A stretch of DNA of 38,593 nucleotides from CAYRPN01 sp964426135. GTDB lineage: Bacteria; Planctomycetota; Phycisphaerae; Phycisphaerales; Phycisphaeraceae. Position 1 is the first letter of the stretch. Each line of letters begins with the position of its first letter. The stretch is from NCBI GenBank assembly GCA_964426135.1, contig CAYRPN010000050.1, positions 1-38,593 of the forward strand, read 5' to 3'. The notes under the pieces were generated by a model. The model made no database searches. It was given only the letters and a program-made list of their open reading frames with translations, and was not told where the DNA came from. Both the position numbers and the translations under genes were made by a program. Below are positions 15,890 to 23,737 of the stretch, one piece after another.

Positions 15890-15990
15890 GGAGCCGTGCA
15901 AGATTAACTCCGCAGATTCGAATCGCTTCGCTCCCAGCCGGACGACTTGCAAAGTCGTCCCACATGCGATGTTGATCCTGCACGGCTCCT
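15889..15990. mobile_element. 102-bp AGGAGCCGTGCA element, copy 4
   Basis: Full-length copy with both inverted ends and the internal hairpin (here gacgacttgcaaagtcgtc). It ends five bases from the stop codon of the HYExAFE-type gene, in that gene's 3' region. Confidence 0.88.
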
Positions 15991-15995
15991 AACGG

Positions 15996-16505
15996 TCAGA
16001 GCATGTCCATCAACGGGCGCGACAATTCACTGAACGCCGTCGCCGGCATGTTCACCGTCTCCCAGCGCGGGCTGCGCTGCTTCATGTGCCTGCGATAGTC
16101 GGCGAGCTTGATCCCGAGCACCGCGTACCAGCGGTCGCCCACCTCGAATATCTCATGGAAAAGCGCATCGGGCGGCTGCACGTCGCACCAGTAGAGAAAC
16201 GCAAACGCGCTCTCGAAGCCCTGCCCGAAAATTTTCTCCCACTGCGCCAGACAGTCCACATCGCCGCGCGTCACCCAGTTGTCCAGTGCCTTGCTCGACC
16301 GTCCCGAATGCTTGCGGCCCTTCACGTCCACCAGCAGGTTCGGCCCCTTCTGCGAATACACGACGAAATCGAAACTCTTCAGCGTGGCCGGCGGATAGCT
16401 CTTGTCCAGCGCACGCTTGGCTTCATCCACGGCGACGTAGGGAATCGCCTTGGAACGCAGGTAGTGCTCGAATGCAACGTCGTAGTGGAAGCGTCGCTGG
16501 GCCAT
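15996..16505 (-). CDS. HYExAFE-type protein, possible PD-(D/E)XK fold
   Basis: This 169-residue protein carries HYDVAFE at residues 7-13, matching the name motif of the HYExAFE family known from planctomycetes, of unknown function. Residues 44-65 (SFDFVVYSQKGPNLLVDVKG) show an Asp, then a strand with Asp-x-Lys (D60, K62), reminiscent of the PD-(D/E)XK nuclease core, with Glu13 as a possible further ligand. That reading is my inference. No signal peptide or membrane helix is seen. The ATG at 16505 places the motif at the usual N-terminal position. It stands alone between repeat elements. Confidence 0.8.
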   Translation of the reverse strand: MAQRRFHYDVAFEHYLRSKAIPYVAVDEAKRALDKSYPPATLKSFDFVVYSQKGPNLLVDVKGRKHSGRSSKALDNWVTRGDVDCLAQWEKIFGQGFESAFAFLYWCDVQPPDALFHEIFEVGDRWYAVLGIKLADYRRHMKQRSPRWETVNMPATAFSELSRPLMDML

Positions 16506-16590
16506 CGCAATATTGTGCCATTTCAACGCGGTTCTTGCCCGCCGCGTGCCCGACACATCGGGCCGAGTACGGCCCGGCTCGCCGCTGCGC

Positions 16591-16757
16591 TAATACGGAT
16601 TCCATCTGATTCTCGCGCCGATGCCACTGGCAGGCTTGGCTGCCAGTGGACCTGCGAAAAGCAAGGCGGGGGCGTCGGTGGACGCGAGAAACGCACTGGC
16701 AGCCGAGCCTGCCAGTGGCATCAACTTCGGCGCGAGAATCAGATAGAAACCGTATAA
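16591..16757. mobile_element. 167-bp MITE with TAATACGGATTCC ends
   Basis: Imperfect terminal inverted repeats of about 30 bp (taatacggattccatctgat at the left; ttatacggtttctatctgat as the complement of the right) enclose a second inverted repeat based on ccactggcaggctyggctgc. It has no coding capacity and lies upstream of the HYExAFE-type gene. Confidence 0.85.
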
Positions 16758-16790
16758 GAGGCCGCGCACGAATATCCTGAACGATTGAGG

Positions 16791-16857
16791 CTCGCGCAAA
16801 GGCGCAAAGCTCGCGAAGAAATCCGCTGCCTTGGCGAGCTTTGCGCCTTTGCGCGAG
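16791..16857. repeat. Perfect 24-bp hairpin (CGCAAAGGCGCAAAG type)
   Basis: Arms of 24 bp (16791-16814 and 16834-16857) match perfectly around a 19-base loop. It lies 46 bp past the hisS stop codon on the minus strand and could stabilise or end that transcript, though it has no T-run. Confidence 0.85.
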
Positions 16858-16902
16858 ATTCAGCCCACGAGTTGACCTGCGCAACTTATCAATGCGCAGT
16901 GC

Positions 16903-18204
16903 CTAAATCCCCACTCTCACATGCCCCGCGATCTTCTCGATCGCCACCGTCTCCTGCGCTTCGGTCTCCAGGTTCTTCAGCGCGGCCGTGCCGGTCGCCG
17001 CGTCGTCGCCGAGGATCGCGATGTAGCGGGCCCGGCACGTCGTGGCGTCCTTGATGAGCTTGCCCAGGTTGCGCGTGGTCTTGTAGCTGAAGCGGGTGTG
17101 CAGTCCCGCGCGGCGAAGCTGCGAAACCACTTGCCCCATTTTCGTGGCGCCGGCGTCGCTGGCGGCGATGACGAACACGTCGGGGCGCGGCGAGACATCG
17201 TCGGGCATCAGGCCCTTGTCCCGCAGCACGTTGGAGAGCACGACATCGCCCATGCCGAACCCGACGGCAGGCGTCGCGGGCCCGCCGAAGAGCTCGATGA
17301 GCTTGTCGTATCGTCCGCCGCCGGCCATGGCGCGCTCCACGCCGCTGCGTTCGTGCAACTCGAACACAGTGCCCGTGTAGTACGCCAGGCCGCGCACGAT
17401 GCCCAGGTCGTACTCGCACCACTCGGCGATGCCGAAGGCCTGCAGTTCCTTGTCGAGCGCTTCGATCTGCGCCAATTCCTCGCCGATGCCGATCGCGTCG
17501 CGCAGGGCCTGCAGTTTGCCCGCGGGATATTTCATCCGGCAGATTTCGTCGAAGCGCACGACGCGATCCGCGTCCAGCCCCAGCTTCGCCGCGCCCGCGG
17601 TGAAGGCGGCGTGGTCGATCTTGTCCCGGCTGTCGAGCAGTTCAAACGCGTCTTCCATTCTCTCTTCGGTCACGCCGAGCAGCGCGAGGATGTGCCGCAC
17701 GGTCTGGCGATGGCTGATCTTGACGCGCACGTGGCTTGGGTCGAGCTTCATTTCCTGGAGAAAATCGACCGCCACGAAAATCACCTCGGCATCCGCGATG
17801 GCCAGGTCGGAGCCGAGAATGTCCGCGTTCCACTGCCAGAACTCGCGCAGGCGTCCGCGCTGCGGCTTCTCCGCGCGGCAGAGATTGGGCGTGCAGAACC
17901 ACTTGATCGGCTTGGGCAGGGCGTTCGCCTGCGCCGCGACCATGCGCGCCAGCGTGGGCGTGAACTCGGGGCGGATCGCCAGTTCGCGGTCGCCGCGATC
18001 CTGGAAGTGAAACAGCTCGCTGACGATGCCTTCGCCGCTCTTGACCTTGTAGAGATCGAGCGTTTCAAAGATCGGGCCATCGACCTGTTCGAAGCCGTTG
18101 CGCACGGAGACGCGTCGCCAGGCGTCGACGACAAAATTGCGCCAGGCGCAGTCGCGCGGGTAGAAGTCGCGCGTGCCTTTGGGGGATTGCAGCTTTTCGC
18201 TCAT
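16903..18204 (-). CDS. hisS: Histidyl-tRNA synthetase HisS
   Basis: This 433-residue protein is a class II histidyl-tRNA synthetase. Motif 1 region starts with PKGTRDFYPRD. Motif 2 is seen as CRAEKPQRGRLREFWQWNADILG. The histidine-specific block is GLAYYTGTVFEL, followed by GGGRYDKLIELFGG and the motif 3 segment PAVGFGMGDVVL. The anticodon-binding domain occupies about residues 335-433 (DVFVIAASDAGATKMGQVVSQLRRAG). Length is normal. The ATG at 18204 begins the canonical N terminus. A hypothetical gene lies 54 bp upstream on the same strand, so the two may be co-transcribed. Confidence 0.97.
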   Translation of the reverse strand: MSEKLQSPKGTRDFYPRDCAWRNFVVDAWRRVSVRNGFEQVDGPIFETLDLYKVKSGEGIVSELFHFQDRGDRELAIRPEFTPTLARMVAAQANALPKPIKWFCTPNLCRAEKPQRGRLREFWQWNADILGSDLAIADAEVIFVAVDFLQEMKLDPSHVRVKISHRQTVRHILALLGVTEERMEDAFELLDSRDKIDHAAFTAGAAKLGLDADRVVRFDEICRMKYPAGKLQALRDAIGIGEELAQIEALDKELQAFGIAEWCEYDLGIVRGLAYYTGTVFELHERSGVERAMAGGGRYDKLIELFGGPATPAVGFGMGDVVLSNVLRDKGLMPDDVSPRPDVFVIAASDAGATKMGQVVSQLRRAGLHTRFSYKTTRNLGKLIKDATTCRARYIAILGDDAATGTAALKNLETEAQETVAIEKIAGHVRVGI

Positions 18205-18258
18205 GGGGCGGACAGAGTAGCGAATTTCAGCGGGAAGACATCACCGCTCCGCAGCCCC

Positions 18259-19077
18259 TCACGCGATCTTCTTGCGGATGACGAAGACGTAAACGAGCAG
18301 CGCGATGCCGGCGACGATGACGATGCCTCCGACGATCTTGGAGATGCCGCCGTCATCGCTCTTGGCGGCGGGCTTGGCGTCTTTCGCCGGGGCGTCCTTA
18401 GCCGCGGCCTTGTCCTTCAATGCAGCCGCTGAATCCTTCGCCGGCGCGACGGGGACTTCGACCTTCGCATCCTTCGCATCTTTCGCCGCCACAAGCAGCG
18501 GCGCGGCAGTGACGCCCGGCAGCGCGGGGCCCAGCCCCGGCTTCTCGCTGGTGTCATAAGCAGGGCTCGGCTTGCCGGCCTTGATGTCGAGCAGTGCCTG
18601 TTTCAGTTCGGCGGTGGTGCCCTTGAATGTCCGGCGAAGATAAATCTCGCCATACAGGTACGGCCAGGCCTTGCCGCCGTCGCTGTTCTTGGCGATGCGG
18701 TACCACGAACCTTCGACGTAAACGAGCGCGAAGGGATTGCTCGGACTATCGACGAAGAACACAACCGCCTGCATGTCCGCCTTGACGCGGTCGGTGACAT
18801 CCCGCGGGCTGGAGGGCAACGGCTTGCCGTTGGGGTTGCCCGTCAGGTTGACGAGAATCTCGCGCTCCGGCGCGGCGCCGTTGAGATCTTCGGTCAGCAC
18901 CAGCTTCATCGACGGCCGCGCGGGGTCCACCGATTCAACCTTCGCCGCGGCGATATGGGTGGCGTCGGCGTAGATGGATTTCAGGGGCATGGGCGTGGCG
19001 ATCACCGCGAGCAGCGATGACGCGGACCAGCCGAAAAGCAGCACGGCGAGGCAGCGGGCGACGAGGCGTGTGGACAT
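18259..19077 (-). CDS. Exported, tail-anchored hypothetical protein
   Basis: I do not recognise a family. The 272-residue protein begins with a signal peptide (MSTRLVARCLAVLLFGWSASSLLAV). Its globular part (about 25-170) includes ADATHIAAAKVESVDP and DMQAVVFFVDSPSNPFALVYVEGSWYRI, giving the look of a beta-rich extracytoplasmic domain. An Ala/Lys/Asp-rich linker (about 195-245) leads to a C-terminal membrane helix (IVGGIVIVAGIALLVYVFVI) with a basic end RKKIA. This predicts an outside-facing domain anchored by its tail. It precedes hisS by 54 bp. The ATG at 19077 was chosen because it begins the signal peptide. Confidence 0.78.
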   Translation of the reverse strand: MSTRLVARCLAVLLFGWSASSLLAVIATPMPLKSIYADATHIAAAKVESVDPARPSMKLVLTEDLNGAAPEREILVNLTGNPNGKPLPSSPRDVTDRVKADMQAVVFFVDSPSNPFALVYVEGSWYRIAKNSDGGKAWPYLYGEIYLRRTFKGTTAELKQALLDIKAGKPSPAYDTSEKPGLGPALPGVTAAPLLVAAKDAKDAKVEVPVAPAKDSAAALKDKAAAKDAPAKDAKPAAKSDDGGISKIVGGIVIVAGIALLVYVFVIRKKIA

Positions 19078-19463
19078 GGTGTGATCCCAGGGGTGATTCC
19101 GGAAGCGATTGTAAATCGGAACGCGGTGAGCGGTGTGCGCCAGGTATTGCCGACGGGACGAATGAGGAAAGCAGTCCGTCATGTGACTTTGGTCACACAC
19201 TGAGAGGTTGAAAATGTAAGTCATCAGCGGGCAAGAGATTCATGGTTTAGCGACGCGGCTTGCCGCGCGCATTTTCCGATCAGGTGCGCGGGAAAGGTCA
19301 ACCAGAGCGCGAAGGTCCGCTCGCCGGCGGATTTCGCAGTCATGCGCTCTCTGCTCTCCGGCCCTCACCCTAGCCCTCTCCCGAAGGGAGAGGGGACCGG
19401 AGTCGGTGCAGGCCCAATCAAACTCGGATTCGATCGTCAACCTCGGACTCAATAGAATCCCGC
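19078..19463. other. Intergenic stretch with a REP-like palindrome
   Basis: No gene is supported here. It separates the tail-anchored hypothetical from the 3' end of the Hsp70-like gene, both on the minus strand. It contains a REP-like palindrome at 19358-19396 (ccctctcccgaagggagagg with the flanking ggccctcaccc) and a degenerate gcggcttgccgcgcgc hairpin near 19255. Promoters for the hypothetical gene probably lie near 19080-19200. Confidence 0.5.
19358..19396. repeat. REP-like palindrome (CCCTCTCC type)
   Basis: Copy of the family seen at 1376, 24040 and 24185. It shares with the 24185 copy an extension on both sides (ctctccggccctcaccct before and ggggaccgga after). It lies about 70 bp downstream of the Hsp70-like gene's stop, at the end of the large cluster. 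Confidence 0.85.
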
Positions 19464-21863
19464 TCACGCCGACAGCCCGCGCAGAAACTCGTCCGGCGAT
19501 TTGCCCGTGTCTTTCATCGTGCGGAAATTCACGCACACCTTCGCTTGCCCGAGCGTGCCTTCGCGCTGCGGCACCAGTTCAATGCACGGGAAACCCTGTT
19601 CCGTCGCGGCGGAGACGCGCAGCTCCACCTGCTCCGCGTCCATCAGCGGCTGCGGCAGCACCGCCGACGCGATGCGCACCGTCGGCCAGTCGTCACACAT
19701 CAGCGCGATGCGGAACTTCGTCGCGTCTGCCTTGATCGGCAGTCCCGTCAGCGGCGATGCGCGGTGTTGCGCGATCCCGCCGGGCAGCAGTTTGCCGGCG
19801 CCGTCGAACAGATCGACCCACGCGGGTTTGCCGCCGGCGTTGCCTGCCATCCGCAGGCGCGGGAGCGTCGAGAGGTACGTGCTCATCGTTCTCCGAGTGG
19901 CGGCGCGGGCAGATGGAGTTGCGGGATTCTCTGCCGCTTCCTGCGCCAGCGAGTGATTCGTCGCCACATCTTGCGCCGCGTCGTTCACCGGCAATACGTC
20001 ATCGCTCGGCGTGTGTTGAGCGCTCGGTGCGTCGCGCTGCGACAGCGCCACGCAGGCGGCGTGCGTCGTCGCGCTCTGAGCCATGAATCCGCGCGGCAGT
20101 TCGACGCCTTCCATCAACACGCGCTTCGGCTGCGGCCACACCTTCGCCAAGTGGTGCGGCCCGACGATCTCCTTGTCGAACGGAATCCCCGCCATCGGCC
20201 CGGTGAGCACCGCGCCCAGGTAACCTTCGCGCGGAGCTTCCTTTCGCCGGGCTTCGAACCAGTCGCGAAGCTCCGTGAACTGCGGCAGTTTCGGCAGAAC
20301 ATCGCGCAGCAACCCGGGCACCGGCTCCGTCGTGCGGAAAATCCGCTGCGTCGCCTGCCGACACTGCTGCTTGAGAAATTCGCTCGATCGCGCATGCCGC
20401 GCCAGGTTCACCACAGGCGTGAACGGCTCGGCGTGGTCGCCAAGCGTCGCCAGCGCCGGCTTCATCCACGGCGTGCACCACACCAGTTCCCATACCCGCG
20501 CGGCGGACACCTGCTGATACGACATCTCCAGCGAGCGAATCGCCAGGCGGTGCATCAACTCGATGCCATAGCTGGGCACCGCGTCGAGCACTTTGCGGCG
20601 ACGCACCGGGACGCAGCGAAATCGCTCGCCCTCCCGCACGGCGACGACATCCACCACCGCCAATTCCCACTGATCGAGGCCGAAGTGAATGACGAGGATC
20701 GCCCCCAGCGGCTTGCCGGACTCGGCGCGGTCCGAATCCAGTTCGCCTTCGAATCGGCGACACCACGCCATCGCCGCCGCCATCGCCCGCGGCAACAGAT
20801 GCAGATCCATGCTGCGAGCACGACCGGCATCGATGAGATCCTGCTGGCCTGAATCTGAAAGCGCGTTGGGCGTGACGAGGACGACAGGTTCGCGCGCCGC
20901 ACGGGGCGACTCGCGGGGGCAAGCCTCCTTCAGCGTCGCTTCGATCGCAACCACCATCGCTTCCGCAGGCGTCACCGCGCTTAGCCGGCCCCCGTGCTTC
21001 CTGGTCCATTCCTTGCCCGCCGCGAGCATCGGCCAGGCGTACGCCAGCGGAAACCGCCCCGGCGTTTCATTCAACTCCAGCTTCGCATCCGCGGGCCAAG
21101 CCTCACCCGTGCCGCGCGGCTGCGGCGGCCAGTGCAGGTCGGCGCGCGTCGGCTCGCCGGGGTATCGCCGCAGAAGCGCCGCCGGCGGAATCGGCGCATC
21201 GACCTGGGCGGGGTCCGTGCAATCGCCCGCAGGTGTTGCCGCGGCATTGACCACTACATCGACAGCCGTGATCTCGATGCCCCGTGGACCATGGGATGGC
21301 GCGGTGATCGGCGTGCGAACTTTCGTGTCCCCGTGCCGCACCGGCTCGTCAGAGCCGCGACCGCCAGGGAGCGGAGAATCGGCATGCGGCGAACGATTCG
21401 ATGCCCGGCCACCGCCCGCCGTTGATGTGCGCGGCGATGGTTGCTCGATAAGCGTCGTCGCAGCGGCTGGCTCCGTGGCCGTCGAAACCGGTGGCACTTT
21501 CGCGCGCGCTGATTTCGCCGATCGGACAGGCGCGGGCGCGACTTTCACTTCGCCTCGAGGCGGCGCGACGGAGGTGGCGACGGGAAGGTCGGCCGCGACG
21601 GGGGTGGCCTTTGCTTTCTGCGGCGCGGGTGTCGCGCTGTTCGTGCCGCTGGCGGGTTTCGAAGCGCCGGTCGCCGGTGACGCGGCCGATTTCGATGCAC
21701 TGGGCGCGGGCACAGGAAGCGTCAGTGCCGCCGGTCGGGTCGACGAAGTCTGCTGCGACGGCGCGGCCGCACTCTCGCGCGGCGCACCGGGCGCCGGCGT
21801 CTTGGGCGCGGGGATCACAGGTCCCACAGCCGGTCCACGTTTTTTGGATACGTCAGGAAACAT
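19464..21863 (-). CDS. Hsp70/actin-like ATPase-fold protein of the McrB-like cluster
   Basis: This 799-residue protein starts with about 195 residues of Ala/Pro/Ser-rich disorder, including a translated repeat (SPLPGGRGSDEP). The folded part resembles an Hsp70-type nucleotide-binding domain: VVLVTPNALSDSGQQDLIDAGR (327-348) and LHLLPRAMAAAMAW (354-367) parallel the Hsp70 phosphate region. ILVIHFGLDQWELAVVDV (389-406) stands in for the phosphate-2 strand, with its glycines reduced. VLTGPMAGIPF (552-562) resembles the adenosine motif. The first phosphate loop is not recognisable, so ATP hydrolysis is doubtful. The C-terminal 160 residues form a separate beta-rich domain. The ATG at 21863 lies two bases after the stop of the DUF2357-type gene, so the two are translationally coupled. 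Confidence 0.75.
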   Translation of the reverse strand: MFPDVSKKRGPAVGPVIPAPKTPAPGAPRESAAAPSQQTSSTRPAALTLPVPAPSASKSAASPATGASKPASGTNSATPAPQKAKATPVAADLPVATSVAPPRGEVKVAPAPVRSAKSARAKVPPVSTATEPAAATTLIEQPSPRTSTAGGGRASNRSPHADSPLPGGRGSDEPVRHGDTKVRTPITAPSHGPRGIEITAVDVVVNAAATPAGDCTDPAQVDAPIPPAALLRRYPGEPTRADLHWPPQPRGTGEAWPADAKLELNETPGRFPLAYAWPMLAAGKEWTRKHGGRLSAVTPAEAMVVAIEATLKEACPRESPRAAREPVVLVTPNALSDSGQQDLIDAGRARSMDLHLLPRAMAAAMAWCRRFEGELDSDRAESGKPLGAILVIHFGLDQWELAVVDVVAVREGERFRCVPVRRRKVLDAVPSYGIELMHRLAIRSLEMSYQQVSAARVWELVWCTPWMKPALATLGDHAEPFTPVVNLARHARSSEFLKQQCRQATQRIFRTTEPVPGLLRDVLPKLPQFTELRDWFEARRKEAPREGYLGAVLTGPMAGIPFDKEIVGPHHLAKVWPQPKRVLMEGVELPRGFMAQSATTHAACVALSQRDAPSAQHTPSDDVLPVNDAAQDVATNHSLAQEAAENPATPSARAATRRTMSTYLSTLPRLRMAGNAGGKPAWVDLFDGAGKLLPGGIAQHRASPLTGLPIKADATKFRIALMCDDWPTVRIASAVLPQPLMDAEQVELRVSAATEQGFPCIELVPQREGTLGQAKVCVNFRTMKDTGKSPDEFLRGLSA

Positions 21864-21865
21864 CG

Positions 21866-23737
21866 TTACACCAGTTCCAGCGTCTGCCTCACGAATCGCT
21901 CCAGCGCTGCGCCCTGCGACTGCAGCGGCAGCGCGAGGCGCAGACCTTCGCACCGCTGCGTCGACACTTCATCCACCAGTGCCGCGTCATCCTCGCGCGG
22001 CAGCTTCGGCTGCACCAGCAGGCCTTGGATCTCGCTCTGCGTGCGGATCATGCGGATCGCGCCGTCGATCTGTTTGCAGCGCTCGGCAAGCTGATCGTCT
22101 TCCAGATCGAAATCGAACATCGTCCACACCGCCAGGATGCGGCGCGCCGGTTTGTCGGGACGATCGCCGTCGTAGCTGACCAGCACCGCGTCGGGGCACA
22201 GATGAGCAAGTTGCTCGGGGAACAGGTGAGCGCTGCGATACTCGGTGAACTGGTGCTGCTCGACGAAATGCGCCCGCCGGCTTGGCGCCGGGGAATCGGC
22301 TTCGCCGGCGCCCAGGTACGCATCGAATCGGCCGATGACGGTGCGCGGATCGAGGAACCGGCCCGCGTCCTGATCGCCGCGGAGCAGCACGCTGGACTGG
22401 GCCGCGGGGCTGCGCGGGCTGACGCGCTGCAATGCGGCCAACATCGCGAACGACACCGCCTCCGCCCATGCCCGATGCCGCCAGCGCCACGCCGCCGTGC
22501 GCTGCAACCCTTGCTTGAGCAACATGACATACGCACGCCACAGAGGCCGATAGCGAGGATCCTGCTGCAGCACGTAATTCGGCTGCGGCACACCGGCAAT
22601 CGGCGTGAGCGTTTTCAACGGCGACTGCGCCCACAGGCGATCGAGCAGGCGGCTGAAATCGGAGACGAGGGCGAGGCGATGGTCGGAAGAGGATTTCGGA
22701 TTTGGGATTTCGGATTTCGGATTTGAAGAGTCGCCCGCTTGGATTTCCTGTGCCTTCGCATCCGACGCTTGGTTCCGCGTTTCGGCCGATCCGAAATCCG
22801 AAATCCGAAATCCGAAATCTCGCCCCTCCCCATTTTCCACCATGTACCGATCACACGCGCTCATCAGTTGCCGCATCAACTCGCGTACGATGCGATTCTC
22901 CAACGTATCCGCATGCTCGACGCGATCGACACCCATCGCCTGCTGCCGGGCGCCGGCGCGCTGGGCCATCGTGTGGCCCGGCTGCCGCGCCAGCCAGCGA
23001 AGACACGTCGCATCCACTTCCTGAATCCGGCCGGCGGGTTGATACGTGCGCTGACGGGTGAGCTGCTTGCGCGGACTGAGGCACACTTCCTGCAGCAGGG
23101 GCGGCAGCGTCTGCGCCAGTTCCACGATGAACGCCGGCCGCGGCTCATTGCGCTCCGCGGCGTTGCGCCAGGCATCGACGAATCGACGCAGCGGCCACGC
23201 CGCGACACCCCCGCTGATGCCGTCGAAGAACACGTCGCTGTCGTGATCCGCGCTTTCGTAGAGCGAACTGATCAGATCGATGTGCTGCTCGTAAAGCGCG
23301 TCGGCCGCGTCGGCGGCCTGGCGCCAGCGATCGGCCGGCACCAGCGAAGGCGGCACGCTCAGCGGCGAATCGTCGCCCACCATCGGCCCCGGGATGGCGC
23401 CGCCTCTGGCGACCGCCCCGCGCGTCACCACTTTCGCAAGGACAGGCGGCTTTTTTTCGCAGTGCAGACGAAGCACCAATTCATCGCGCGACCCGCCTGC
23501 CGTCGCAGCATCGCCCGCCGCCGGCAGATCGAACTTCTTCCAGCCGATGCGCCGTTCGTCCTGGAACTGCGCGATCTGCGGCAGCGTTTCGCCCGTGAGT
23601 TCCACCGTCACGCTCGTCACCCAGTCCGGCGTGATCAGGCACGGTCGGCCGCCTTGTCCGCGCGCAGCACCCACATCGGGGCGCAGCGCCCAAGGCTGCA
23701 CCAGCGTGGCTTGCGGAATGACAGGCGACGACAACAT
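21866..23737 (-). CDS. DUF2357/McrC-like protein, nuclease motif possibly degenerate
   Basis: This 623-residue protein resembles DUF2357 proteins, McrC relatives that partner McrB-family AAA+ enzymes. Supporting segments are ADTLENRIVRELMRQL at 277-292 and QDPRYRPLWRAYVMLLKQG at 392-410. In active McrC-like nucleases the C-terminal region has PD followed by D/E-x-K; here LCPDAVLVSYDG (513-524) is followed by RRILAVWTMFDFD (532-544), with no D/E-x-K visible. Residues about 305-350 are a translated short-word inverted array. The ATG at 23737 has GGAG about 10 bases upstream; the frame stays open to 24082, but that extension is low-complexity and includes a translated REP. The AAA+ gene ends 502 bp upstream and the Hsp70-like gene starts 2 bp downstream. 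Confidence 0.78.
   Translation of the reverse strand: MLSSPVIPQATLVQPWALRPDVGAARGQGGRPCLITPDWVTSVTVELTGETLPQIAQFQDERRIGWKKFDLPAAGDAATAGGSRDELVLRLHCEKKPPVLAKVVTRGAVARGGAIPGPMVGDDSPLSVPPSLVPADRWRQAADAADALYEQHIDLISSLYESADHDSDVFFDGISGGVAAWPLRRFVDAWRNAAERNEPRPAFIVELAQTLPPLLQEVCLSPRKQLTRQRTYQPAGRIQEVDATCLRWLARQPGHTMAQRAGARQQAMGVDRVEHADTLENRIVRELMRQLMSACDRYMVENGEGRDFGFRISDFGSAETRNQASDAKAQEIQAGDSSNPKSEIPNPKSSSDHRLALVSDFSRLLDRLWAQSPLKTLTPIAGVPQPNYVLQQDPRYRPLWRAYVMLLKQGLQRTAAWRWRHRAWAEAVSFAMLAALQRVSPRSPAAQSSVLLRGDQDAGRFLDPRTVIGRFDAYLGAGEADSPAPSRRAHFVEQHQFTEYRSAHLFPEQLAHLCPDAVLVSYDGDRPDKPARRILAVWTMFDFDLEDDQLAERCKQIDGAIRMIRTQSEIQGLLVQPKLPREDDAALVDEVSTQRCEGLRLALPLQSQGAALERFVRQTLELV
22684..22825. repeat. 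GGATTTCGGATTT inverted array inside the DUF2357-type gene
   Basis: Words of gatttcggatttgggatttc at about 22684-22725 are mirrored by atccgaaatccgaaatccga at about 22788-22825. The array lies wholly within the reading frame of the DUF2357-type gene and encodes the segments RDFGFRISDFG and NPKSEIPNPKS on the minus strand. Its length and phase keep the frame open. Confidence 0.88.

Noticed and set aside
14399..18432. Plus-strand open frames at 14399-15712 and 16921-18432
   Set aside because: Antisense of the ketoacyl synthase and hisS; His/Arg-rich with no recognisable domain.
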